Shown here piece by piece: positions 34,870 through 42,247 of a stretch of 64,000 bases of DNA. This stretch comes from Agromyces bauzanensis (GTDB lineage: Bacteria; Actinomycetota; Actinomycetes; Actinomycetales; Microbacteriaceae). Each line of letters starts with the position of its first letter. Position 1 is the first letter of the stretch. Position numbers and translations under genes: made by a program. The notes beneath the pieces are model-generated. The model saw only the letters and a program-made list of their open reading frames with translations, did no database searches and had not been told where the DNA came from. The stretch covers positions 152,229 to 216,228 of the forward strand of contig NZ_BMMD01000001.1 in NCBI RefSeq assembly GCF_014645655.1, read 5' to 3'.

Positions 34870-35173
34870 CCGAATCGGAACGCCCGGTCTCTTCGGAGGC
34901 CGGGCGTTTCGTATTCACCGCGACCGCCGACTCGATCGGCTCGAGGCCGAGCAGGTAGTTCGGGCTCACCGCGAACTCATGCGAGAGCCCCATCACGTCG
35001 TCCAGGTTCCAGCGGTTCGCCATGCTCATCTTGCTGTAGATGGTGGTGGGCTTCGCACCGAGACGCATCGCAAGCTCGCGCTGGGACATCCGGTTGATGA
35101 ACAGCAGGTGATTGACCCGAAGTGACACCACATCGGACGTGCTGGTCATGTGGGAGTGCTGCGCATCCGTCAT
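34829..35173 (-). CDS. Phage-type helix-turn-helix protein, 3' end antisense to the tRNA
   Basis: A 114-residue protein. Residues ~18-80 form an XRE-like helix-turn-helix (MSQRELAMRLGAKPTTIYSK, then NLDDVMGLSHEFAVSPNYLLG), typical of phage repressors and integrative-element regulators. From residue ~88 the frame runs through the tRNA terminator (VNTKRPASEETGRSDS) and then antisense through the tRNA, giving GAGFEPTTSGL and a stop. That end is not domain sequence; it is a by-product of tRNA antisense. The natural stop was probably lost, or the C terminus was replaced on integration. ATG 35173 is the start; an ATG eight codons later is possible. Confidence 0.7.
   Translation of the reverse strand: MTDAQHSHMTSTSDVVSLRVNHLLFINRMSQRELAMRLGAKPTTIYSKMSMANRWNLDDVMGLSHEFAVSPNYLLGLEPIESAVAVNTKRPASEETGRSDSVAGAGFEPTTSGL
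34879..34911 (+). terminator. Intrinsic terminator of the tRNA gene
   Basis: AACGCCCGG (34879-34887) pairs with CCGGGCGTT (34900-34908) around a 12-base loop, followed by TTTCGT. It lies ten bases after the tRNA. Confidence 0.75.
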
Positions 35174-35270
35174 GTCATCATCATCCCACGCAAAGTTGCG
35201 TCTGACACGAAGAAATCCTAGATCGCGATCAAACGTACGTAAAACACGTATTGCCTGCTACCTTTTGGGC

Positions 35271-35418
35271 ATGGTTGCGGAAGAGAGCTACCTGATCCCC
35301 CGCGGAGGTTGCAGCCATCTACCGGGTGACGGACGGCACGATTCGCAAGCTAAGTCGGCACGTACGCCACGACTTCGCCGACGTCCTCAGATGGGTGGGC
35401 GATCAGCGACATGGGTAG
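35271..35418 (+). pseudogene. Excisionase-like remnant
   Basis: ATG 35271 gives MVAEESYLIP, then a one-base shift leads to [20 protein letters not shown], the recognition-helix region of MerR/Xis-type excisionases. The frame ends at a TAG at 35416-35418 that overlaps the ATG of the integrase remnant, the usual xis-int arrangement of actinobacterial integrative elements. The shift and the loss of the wing residues mark it as broken. Confidence 0.6.
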
Positions 35419-35603
35419 GCCACGGCTCCCGGCAGGCGAGCTGGGCAGGATCGGCGTCACTCGTCTCGAGAACAGCCGCTACCAGGCCCGTGGAGCCACC
35501 CGAGACGACAGCGGCGCCCTGCTACGACTGGCGGGTCAGCGGCGAGACCGAGGAAGCGGCACGCGAGGCCCTGCGGAGCAAAGCGACGCGGCTCAGCGGG
35601 ACA
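35411..35603 (+). pseudogene. Tyrosine integrase, N-terminal remnant
   Basis: [20 protein letters not shown] is the typical N terminus of actinobacterial phage integrases (arm-binding domain). After a one-base shift at about 35543 it continues as [20 protein letters not shown]. Sequence character then changes to alcohol dehydrogenase, so the catalytic domain with its Arg-His-Arg-Tyr residues is gone. Only about 60 of ~400 residues remain. Confidence 0.7.
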
Positions 35604-35810
35604 GGACGATCGAGGATGTCGAGCTCGACGATCCGAAGCATGGCGAGGTGCTCGTCAAGCTGGCGGCATCCGGCCTGTGTCACTCGGACGAACACGTCGT
35701 CACGGGCGACATACCGGTGCCGGCGTACCGAAAATCGGTGTTTACGAGGGCGCCGGCGTAGTGGAGAAGGTGGGGCCCGAGGTGGACAGCCTGAAGGTGC
35801 GCGACCACGT
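35600..35810 (+). pseudogene. Zinc alcohol dehydrogenase (NDMA-type), N-terminal remnant
   Basis: [20 protein letters not shown] then [19 protein letters not shown] matches the start of zinc-dependent alcohol dehydrogenases, with the catalytic-zinc Cys in GLCHSD. A frameshift near 35725 leads to [19 protein letters not shown], where the usual GHEGAG has lost its His. Nothing of the Rossmann domain follows. It is fused directly to the integrase remnant, so a recombination or deletion joined them. Confidence 0.7.
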
Positions 35811-35899
35811 CCGTGCTGAGTGTGAGCGCACACGTGAAGCAGTCGTCCGACGCTCGACCACCGCGGAGCGCCCCAAGAACCGCAACCGTCGCGACATCG

Positions 35900-36943
35900 T
35901 CAGAGGCGAACGTGAAGGCGGACGTGAAGCACGTGCGCGTTCGTCTCGCCCAGCGCCGCCCGGCGGTTGCGCCCGTCGAGCGAGTCCCACCCGCGTGACC
36001 AGCTGAGGCGTTGCGCGATCTGCCACACCGTCGCATGCGGGTCCTCGCGGAGGACAGCGGCGACCTCTTTCGAACGCGACTGCGTGTGGTCACGCAACTC
36101 ATCGAGCCGGTCGCCAAGGTTCTCGAAGCGGTATTCGTGCGCTGGAGCGACCTCGTACCCGTCCCACGGGCGCAGGAGCTCGAGGGACGAGAGGTAGTCG
36201 GCTATCGAGTTCCGGTCGTGGAGAGTTGCATCGAGCATCCCGACGTACGGCGAGATCCGTGGAAGCACGTGGTCGCCTGTCAGAACGACCGCGTTGTCGA
36301 CGTCGACGAGACTCAAGTGACCGTCGGTGTGGCCGGGTGTCCAGATGGCGCGGACGTCACGGCCGACGAGTGGAAGCCGGTCGCCGTCGACGATCTCGTA
36401 GTCCAGTGTGCGGGCGGGGCGGTAGCGCTCGATCTCCAGAATGTCTGGCGTTGCGTCGTCGAGCTCCCCGGCGGGGACGCCCAACGCCGACAGCTGAGCT
36501 TGATCCCGCGCGACGAGCTCATCCGCCGAGCGGTGTACGTCGAGGTGCGATACCTCTCGGGGATGCATGCCGATCCAGGAGCCGGTGTGATCGGCGACTG
36601 CGGGAGCGAGTGCGAGATGGTCGGGGTGCGCGTGGGTCACGACGATTCCGACGAGGTCTTCCTCGCTCAGGCCGGCGGTGCGGATGCCGGCGCGCAGGTG
36701 ATCCCGGCTGGGCCCGCTGTCCCAGCCGGGATCGACGATGATGTAGCGTCCATCGTCGCCGACGAGTAGATAAGCGAGGGTGTAGCGGATCGGGAACTCG
36801 AGGCACTCCACCGGCACGCTCCACAGCCCTGGTCGCACGCACTCGACCGGCGGAAGTCGATAGTCCGCCCACGCGTCGACCTGCCGCTGCGACGTCGGCC
36901 GTGCACTTGCGCCGAGCACGCGACGCGGTCGCCGGCCAGTCAT
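35900..36943 (-). CDS. Metallo-beta-lactamase-fold hydrolase
   Basis: A 347-residue MBL-fold enzyme. The metal ligands are all present: VVTHAHPDHLALA (HxHxDH), TPGHTDGHLSL (second His), LTGDHVL (Asp) and APAHEYRF (final His). The glyoxalase II-like layout with a C-terminal helical region (SKEVAAVLREDPHATVWQIA) resembles hydrolases acting on thioesters or lactones; the substrate is unknown. GGAAGAGAAG precedes the ATG at 36943. The extreme end (NAHVLHVRLHVRL) is repetitive and may be read-through into remnant DNA. It is the only intact gene in the scar after the tRNA. Confidence 0.85.
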   Translation of the reverse strand: MTGRRPRRVLGASARPTSQRQVDAWADYRLPPVECVRPGLWSVPVECLEFPIRYTLAYLLVGDDGRYIIVDPGWDSGPSRDHLRAGIRTAGLSEEDLVGIVVTHAHPDHLALAPAVADHTGSWIGMHPREVSHLDVHRSADELVARDQAQLSALGVPAGELDDATPDILEIERYRPARTLDYEIVDGDRLPLVGRDVRAIWTPGHTDGHLSLVDVDNAVVLTGDHVLPRISPYVGMLDATLHDRNSIADYLSSLELLRPWDGYEVAPAHEYRFENLGDRLDELRDHTQSRSKEVAAVLREDPHATVWQIAQRLSWSRGWDSLDGRNRRAALGETNAHVLHVRLHVRL

Positions 36944-37220
36944 CTTCTCTTCCGTAGGTTCACCACATTATGTAATCACACCGCGTAGCCACCAGGCGCC
37001 CAAGGATCGATGACCCCCGGCTCGCGAACGATCGTGCGCCGCTCGGTGCCTTCTCATTGGCCGGCTCGGCGTGCGTGCATCGCGGTTTGGCAAAGTGCTG
37101 AGAGCAAATTCATCCCGTGCAGGTTCTCCAAGCCGAACGTCCAGGTGAGCCGGCTCGCGACGTCCCACGCCGGTAAGCCCGACGAGCCATCGAGGACAGC
37201 GCCTGTCAAAGGCCATTTGG

Positions 37221-37303
37221 AACTGCCCGGGGGCGGCCAGCAGAATTGCCCGCTGGTGGCCACGGGAACTGCCCAGTCATGGCCAACAGATCTGCCCACC
37301 AGG
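37221..37303. repeat. Four 23-bp-period repeats of an IS21-type end
   Basis: The unit AACTGCCC-N6-TGGCCA recurs at about 37221, 37244, 37267 and (partial) 37290. Arrays of such repeats are found at the ends of IS21-family elements, where they are thought to bind the IstA transposase. They lie just downstream of an istB fragment, as expected for an IS21 right end. Confidence 0.55.
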
Positions 37304-37340
37304 GTTTGGGTGGCGTTGGCCATGAAGCGGCTGCGGGCGG

Positions 37341-37449
37341 TTAGCTCATCGCGGTGACTCCTGTCCCGGCAAGAGCTTCGGTGAGCCGGATGGAGTCGCC
37401 GCTGGTTTGGCAGACGTGGGCGTGGTGCAGAAGCCGGTCGACGGTTGTC
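37341..37449 (-). pseudogene. IstB (IS21 helper ATPase), C-terminal remnant
   Basis: On the minus strand the last ~35 codons read TTVDRLLHHAHVCQTSG then SIRLTEALAGTGVTAMS and a TAA at 37341-37343. This is the conserved end of IstB, the ATPase partner of the IS21 transposase. The Walker motifs and all of istA are absent. Confidence 0.65.
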
Positions 37450-37833
37450 GTGGACCTCGGGCGGGACCGTACCGCCTACAGCGTGTTCGTCCCGATGTCG
37501 GTCAACGGCCACGCGAAGAGAGTCGACTCCTTGACGAACCCGACCGGAACGCCGTCGTCATCGAATCGGATGCCGCTGTGTTCGTGTGAGCCACCGGCAT
37601 GGGGCTACTGCGGCCAACACGAGGCCAAGTGCGTCGCGGTCCAATCCGGGTGTCTCTTCGGCCAAGTCAACGGCCGGCCGCGCAGATCGCCGCGGTCGTG
37701 CTGGCGATGGGGCTGTACGAGAAGGCGCGGGCGGCGGAGGCGTGAGCGATCGCACTGGCTGGAGCGAACGTGAACTCAATCTCGGAGTGAATGTAAGCTC
37801 GCGCGGCGACGAGGCCGACTGACCCGACCCTGC
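37450..37833. other. Gene-free stretch at the right edge of the scar
   Basis: Open frames exist on both strands (for example VVDLGRDRTAYSVFVPMSVN on the plus strand), but none has a recognisable domain, start signal or consistent codon bias. No direct repeat of the tRNA 3' end was found here. Confidence 0.4.
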
Positions 37834-39531
37834 TCAGCCCGGCCCGCGCGGGCCGAGCATCCCTGCGAACAGGGCGTGCAGCAGCGGCACAGCCGACGCC
37901 ACCATGAGTACGGTGCCGAAGACCACGTCATCGGGCCGGAGCAGGATGCCGCCGATGAGCAGGCCGGCGAACAGGATCGCCGAGATGACCCGACGTCCGG
38001 TCCGCTCGAGCTGTCGCAGACGTTGGTCGAGGCGCGGCGTCGCGACGGCGAGCTTCCCGTCTTCGAGCCGCGTGGCCAGGTCGTCGAGACGGCGGGGCAG
38101 CCGGGCTGCGATCCCGGCGATGGAGACGGTCTCCTGCGCGAACGCCCGAACGACGCCGCCTCGTTCGTCGCGCAGCAGCCGAGCGGCGTAGGGCTCGACG
38201 GCGTTCCAGATGTTGAATTCGGGATCGAGCGAGCTGCACATCCCCGAGGTGAGCGAGATCGCGCGGATGATGAGCAGGAAGTTCTCGGGAAGCTGGAACG
38301 GCAGCGCGCGCATCGTGTCGCTGAACTCGATGGCGAATCCACGCAGCTCGCTCTCATCGAGCTGCCGGAGGTCGGCGAATCCCATGCCACCGAAGCGCGC
38401 GAACAGCTCGGTCATGGCCCGCTCGAGCTCGGCGGTGTCGGTGGACGGCAGCAGCACGCCCAGACCTTTGACGCTGTCGACGAGCTGCCGCCCGTTGCGT
38501 GAGGCGACCGCGATCAGGAATCGCTGCAGGCCCTGACGCAGGGAGTCGGGGACCTCGCCCATCATCCCGAAGTCGACGAACGTCAGTGCCCAGTCGCGTC
38601 CGTCCGTGCGCGAGCCGGCGGGGAGGGGCGTGACGAAGATGTTGCCGGGGTGCGGGTCCGCGTGGAAGAGGCCGTCCACGAACAGCTGATCGAGCATCAC
38701 GGGCGCGAAGTCCGCCGCCACCTCCGACGGGTCGATGCCGGCGGCGCGCAGGCCCGCGAGGTCGTTGATCTTGATCGCGGTCACGTCCTGCAGCGTGAGC
38801 ACGCGCCGCGTGAGGCGCTCCCACGCGATCTCGGGCACCCGCACGCGCTCGTCGCCGGCGAATTCCTCGGCGAATCGCTCCGCGTTGAGCGCCTCGTGCA
38901 GGTAGTCGATCTCCTCGAGGCTGGTCTGTGCGAACTCCTCGACGAGCCTGGGCAGGTCCACATGGCTCGACACGAGCTTCACTCGGTTCAGCCATCCCGC
39001 CACCCTGCGGAGGGCCGCGAGGTCCACGTCGATGATCGCCTCGATCCCCGGTCGCTGCACCTTGACGACAACGTCGGCGAACCCGGTCTCGGCGGCTTCC
39101 GCGGGCGTCAGCCGGGCACGGTGGGCCTGGCCGAGGGATGCCGCCGCAAGCGGTGCGGGGTCGAAGAAGGAGTACGCGTGCTCCAGCGGCACTCCGAGTT
39201 CGGCTTCGGCGAGCGCGCGGATCCCCGAGAACTCCTCCGGGGGAACCTCGTCCTGGAGTCCTTCGAGCTCCTTCGTGATCTCGGGCGGAAGCACGTCCAA
39301 TCGAGAGGACATGAACTGCCCGACCTTGATCATCAGTCCGCCAAGCTCGACGGCCAGCGTGTGGAAGTTCCGCGCGATGCGCCGGAGCCTCGCCGGACGC
39401 CCGCGCGCGGCCGACGTCGCCAACCCGATCCAAGGCAGGAAGAGCTCGAACCACCACTCTTCTGCCATGTACCGCGCGGCGAACCGCAGGAGCCGCCGGT
39501 AGCGGGCGCGCGAATTCCTGACGTCGGCCAT
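37834..39531 (-). CDS. ABC1/AarF/UbiB-family atypical kinase
   Basis: A 565-residue protein-kinase-like protein. Signatures: the KxGQ motif (LMIKVGQFMSSR, ~75), the Ala-rich loop AAASLGQAHRA, VVVKVQRPG (Lys), FHADPHPGNIF (catalytic loop) and FVDFGMMGEV (metal-binding DFG). Two C-terminal hydrophobic helices (~515-560) anchor it. Relatives act in isoprenoid-quinone metabolism as ATPases; Rv3197 in mycobacteria is in the same uvrD2 neighbourhood. ATG 39531 follows AAGGAGACTCC. It lies 37 bp after the PadR gene on the same strand, so PadR may control it. Confidence 0.9.
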   Translation of the reverse strand: MADVRNSRARYRRLLRFAARYMAEEWWFELFLPWIGLATSAARGRPARLRRIARNFHTLAVELGGLMIKVGQFMSSRLDVLPPEITKELEGLQDEVPPEEFSGIRALAEAELGVPLEHAYSFFDPAPLAAASLGQAHRARLTPAEAAETGFADVVVKVQRPGIEAIIDVDLAALRRVAGWLNRVKLVSSHVDLPRLVEEFAQTSLEEIDYLHEALNAERFAEEFAGDERVRVPEIAWERLTRRVLTLQDVTAIKINDLAGLRAAGIDPSEVAADFAPVMLDQLFVDGLFHADPHPGNIFVTPLPAGSRTDGRDWALTFVDFGMMGEVPDSLRQGLQRFLIAVASRNGRQLVDSVKGLGVLLPSTDTAELERAMTELFARFGGMGFADLRQLDESELRGFAIEFSDTMRALPFQLPENFLLIIRAISLTSGMCSSLDPEFNIWNAVEPYAARLLRDERGGVVRAFAQETVSIAGIAARLPRRLDDLATRLEDGKLAVATPRLDQRLRQLERTGRRVISAILFAGLLIGGILLRPDDVVFGTVLMVASAVPLLHALFAGMLGPRGPG

Positions 39532-39568
39532 GGAGTCTCCTTGACGCCGACGTGCTGGCGTCACGCGG

Positions 39569-40138
39569 TCAGTTCTGGGCGAGGATGGAGTACAGCCTAC
39601 GCCGCGCCTCGTCGAGGACGGCCACCGCTTCCGTCACCTGCGCGGGCGACCCGCTGCGCGCCACCTGGGCGGCGGCCTGGGCGAGCTGGGCGCCCGCCTT
39701 CGGAATCGCGGTCGCGCTCGCGGCATCCCGCATGCCGGGCATCTCCCAGGGTGCCGAACGGTCCTTCGACTGCTCGGTCTCCTCCCGCCCTGCGTCGGTC
39801 AGCGAGTACGTCTTCCTGCCGCCGGACTCCTCCGCGGTGATGAGCCCCTCGTCGGCCAGCATCTGCAGCGTCGGATACACCGAGCCCGGGCTCGGCTTCC
39901 ACATGCCATGGCTGCGCGACTCGATCTCGTGGATGATCTGGTAGCCGTGCATCGGTTGTTCCGCCAGGAGGGCGAGCACGGCCGCTCGCACGTCACCTCT
40001 CCCCATACGGGTGCCCACGCGCTGCTCGAACGCATCCTTCAGCTGATCCATCGCCTCCCACAGCCCGGCGCCCGACCACCCCGTGCCGGGTCCGCGAGAA
40101 CGCGACCCGAATGGATCCCCTGAGTACGAACCGTTCAT
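39569..40138 (-). CDS. PadR family transcriptional regulator
   Basis: A 189-residue regulator. The winged-helix domain is at about 48-120: VRAAVLALLAEQPMHGYQII, SPGSVYPTLQMLADEGLIT and the wing GGRKTYSLTDAGRE. A glycine-rich N-terminal extension (1-25) and an alanine-rich C-terminal helix (VMD-type dimerisation) flank it. AAGGAGG lies nine bases before the ATG at 40138. A dyad 39 bases upstream is a likely self-operator. First gene of a two-gene unit with the AarF-like kinase. Confidence 0.9.
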   Translation of the reverse strand: MNGSYSGDPFGSRSRGPGTGWSGAGLWEAMDQLKDAFEQRVGTRMGRGDVRAAVLALLAEQPMHGYQIIHEIESRSHGMWKPSPGSVYPTLQMLADEGLITAEESGGRKTYSLTDAGREETEQSKDRSAPWEMPGMRDAASATAIPKAGAQLAQAAAQVARSGSPAQVTEAVAVLDEARRRLYSILAQN

Positions 40139-40176
40139 GACGACCTCCTTGCGGCAGCGATCTCATCCGTCTGTAC

Positions 40177-40196
40177 CGATATATAACGATACATCG
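40177..40196. promoter_or_regulatory. Candidate PadR operator
   Basis: CGATATAT-AACG-ATACATCG: the arms match as CGATRTAT/ATAYATCG, with one mismatch in eight positions and a four-base centre. This AT-rich dyad stands out against the GC-rich surroundings and lies 39 bases upstream of the PadR start. PadR proteins bind AT-rich ATGTAT-type dyads and repress themselves. Inferred. Confidence 0.6.
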
Positions 40197-40214
40197 CTCA
40201 GAGCGGGACTGCCA

Positions 40215-40646
40215 GTGACGCGTCAGCCTTCGCGTTCCGGGACCTTCGGCCCGGCGCACCGAGCGGTCGAGCCGCACCATGGGGGCATATCCACGGATCC
40301 GCGGTCGTCGTCCGGCGCGCGGCCGGCGCGCGCCCCGGCCCGGCCGGCAGGCCGGAGGGTCGGCTACGCCGTGGCGATCGTGGTGAACGTCGTGTTCTTC
40401 CTGCTCGTGAACGTGTGGCCGACGTGGCGGGTCGTGCCGTTCCTCACCGAGGCGACGCAGGAGGTCCTCGTCCTGGTGAACCTGTCGCTGCTCGCCGGCG
40501 TGGTCGTGAACACCCTGAACCTCGCACTCGATCTCGCGTGGGTCAGGGCGGTGGGGGAGATCGTCACCGCCCGGCCCGCCTACGCGCTGTCGCCGTTGAG
40601 TCGGAACGGCACGGTGACGATGTTCGAGGCCACGCCGATCTGCTGA
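40215..40646 (+). pseudogene. Truncated membrane protein
   Basis: A frame from GTG 40215 has a basic, disordered start and two clear membrane helices, VGYAVAIVVNVVFFLLVNVW and VLVLVNLSLLAGVVVNTLNL, with PTWRVVPFLTEAT between them. This resembles a common actinobacterial membrane family in which two more helices follow. Here the sequence instead runs antisense into the 3' end of the next gene (ALSPLSRNGTVTMFEATPIC). I infer loss of the C-terminal half at about 40575. The start is uncertain. Confidence 0.5.
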
Positions 40647-41266
40647 AGATCGTGCTTGTCGACCGCGCCGTCCTGGTTCGCGTCGGGTACGACCGCCGGT
40701 GCATCGTCGAAGACCCCGTTGCCGTCGAGGTCGTCGATCACGGCCACGGTGAGGACGGTGTCGACGTCCTCGCCGGCGATCGGGGCTCCGACGAGCCAGG
40801 CGTCCCAGATCTCCGCGGCCCCCTCGGACCGATCGGTGATGCCGGTCAGGTTGAACAGGTTGGCGAGGTTGGTGCCGGGCCCCGAGAAACCGGGCCGGGT
40901 GCTGCTGGTCGTCGAGGTCAGCACGACGAGTCCGGGCAGCCGGTCGTCGGCGCCCGTCGAGAAGGTGCCGGGGAAGGGGTCGATGTCGTTGTGCGCCGCG
41001 GGGCCGGTCAGCTGGAGCGCGGAGAAGCCCGCCGCCGCGAGCCCGTCGTGGTACTCGAGCGAGAGGTCGACGAACCAGCCGGCGCCGTCGAGGCCGGCGT
41101 GGTCGCCGCGGCTCGGCGCGAGCACGTCCACGTGTACGGGGCTGTCGTTCGGGTTGCCGGTGTCGGCCGCCGCCCCGCCGATCGCCGACGCGGGGATGGT
41201 CGTGGCGATCGCGCCGGCGACGAGTACTCCGGCGGCGATCGCGAGACGAGTGATGGTCGTGTTCAC
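40580..41266 (-). CDS. Secreted protein with dockerin-like calcium loops
   Basis: A 228-residue exported protein. Residues 1-30 form a signal peptide (VNTTITRLAIAAGVLVAGAI then TTIPASAIG, cleavage probably after ASA). The middle resembles spondin_N or choice-of-anchor domains (VHVDVLAPSRG, GLVVLTSTTSSTRPGFSGPG). The end has two EF-hand-like calcium loops, DDLDGNGVFDD and DANQDGAVDKHDL. GAAGGAAGA precedes GTG 41266. Its role, perhaps in envelope structure or binding, is not evident. Confidence 0.7.
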   Translation of the reverse strand: MNTTITRLAIAAGVLVAGAIATTIPASAIGGAAADTGNPNDSPVHVDVLAPSRGDHAGLDGAGWFVDLSLEYHDGLAAAGFSALQLTGPAAHNDIDPFPGTFSTGADDRLPGLVVLTSTTSSTRPGFSGPGTNLANLFNLTGITDRSEGAAEIWDAWLVGAPIAGEDVDTVLTVAVIDDLDGNGVFDDAPAVVPDANQDGAVDKHDLQQIGVASNIVTVPFRLNGDSA

Positions 41267-41383
41267 GGGAATCTTCCTTCGTTCGAGTTCGAATACCACG
41301 TGGGCGGCTCTCGTGTCCGTCCCTCCTCGTAAGACGACACGCAGGGCGATTTCGTTCACCGCCACGCTGATGAGCGGCTCGCA

Positions 41384-41389
41384 TAGGCT
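41384..41389 (+). promoter_or_regulatory. -10 hexamer TAGGCT, leaderless start of the amidase gene
   Basis: TAGGCT is followed by six bases and the ATG at 41396, with no ribosome-binding site. Inferred. Confidence 0.5.
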
Positions 41390-41395
41390 GGCCGC

Positions 41396-42220
41396 ATGGC
41401 CGACTCGACCCCCACCGATCCCGGCTTCGCGATCGCCGTGGCGCAGTTCGCGCCCGGCGACGATCGCGCGGCGAACCTCGACGAGATCGCGCGGCTCGCC
41501 GAACTGGCCGTCGCGCGCGGTGCACGGCTCGTGGTCTTCCCCGAGTACTCGAGCTACTTCACGCCGACGCCCGAGGCGTCGTGGCTGGATGCCGCCGAGC
41601 CCGTCGGCGGCGCGTTCACGACCGCGCTCGCCGCGCTCGCCGACCGCCTCGGCGCGCATCTCGTGGTTGGCATGATCGAGCGGCTCGAGGTCGAGCGCCG
41701 GGTCGCGAACACCGTGGTCGCGATCGCGCCGCGCACGGGCGTCGTCGCACGCTACCGCAAGCTCCACCTCTACGACGCGTTCGGGCAGCGCGAGTCCGAG
41801 TGGGTGGCGCCGGGGGAGCTCGACGCTCCCGAGGTCTTCGAGGCGGGCGGCATCCGCTTCGGCCTGCAGACCTGCTACGACGCGCGCTTCCCCGAGGTGA
41901 CCAGGCGCATCGTCGACGCCGGCGCCGACGTCGTGTGCATGCCCGCGGAGTGGGTGCGCGGCCCGCTGAAGGAAGCGCACTGGCGAGTGCTCACGACCGC
42001 GCGGGCGCTCGAGAACACCGTCTATGTCGCTGCGGCCGATCACGCGCCGCCGGTCGGGGCCGGCAACAGCATGATCGTCGACCCGATGGGCATCGAGCTG
42101 GCCACGATCGGCGAGGCCACGGATGTCGCGGTCGCGTGGATCTCGCGCGAACGCATCGAGTCGGTGCGCCGCGTGAACCCGGCGCTCGAGCTGCGCCGGT
42201 TCCGCGTCATCGAGCGCTGA
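41396..42220 (+). CDS. Nitrilase-superfamily carbon-nitrogen hydrolase
   Basis: A 274-residue amidase-type enzyme. The Glu-Lys-Cys triad is clear: Glu in VVFPEYSSYF (~45), Lys in YRKLHLYDAFG (~120) and Cys in GLQTCYDARFPE (~157). The sequence most resembles branch-10 nitrilases such as deaminated-glutathione or omega-amidases, but the substrate is not certain. It is convergent with an aminotransferase gene (27 bp between stops); KYAT-type aminotransferases and omega-amidases often act in series on glutamine-derived 2-oxo acids, so a functional pair is plausible. Confidence 0.88.
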   Translation: MADSTPTDPGFAIAVAQFAPGDDRAANLDEIARLAELAVARGARLVVFPEYSSYFTPTPEASWLDAAEPVGGAFTTALAALADRLGAHLVVGMIERLEVERRVANTVVAIAPRTGVVARYRKLHLYDAFGQRESEWVAPGELDAPEVFEAGGIRFGLQTCYDARFPEVTRRIVDAGADVVCMPAEWVRGPLKEAHWRVLTTARALENTVYVAAADHAPPVGAGNSMIVDPMGIELATIGEATDVAVAWISRERIESVRRVNPALELRRFRVIER

Positions 42221-42247
42221 ACGGTCACCGCGGACTGCTGAGCCGGC

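Noticed and set aside
35600-35810. Functional alcohol dehydrogenase
   Set aside because: Only the first ~70 residues remain, with a frameshift and loss of the conserved GHE histidine; no Rossmann domain.
37221-37303. Possible CRISPR array
   Set aside because: Four units with a 23-bp period, conserved blocks at both ends of each unit and no real spacers or cas genes; it fits an IS21 end better.
34870-37833. Second copy of the tRNA 3' end (attR)
   Set aside because: No repeat of the T-arm/acceptor sequence was found downstream in the window, so the element's far boundary is not defined.
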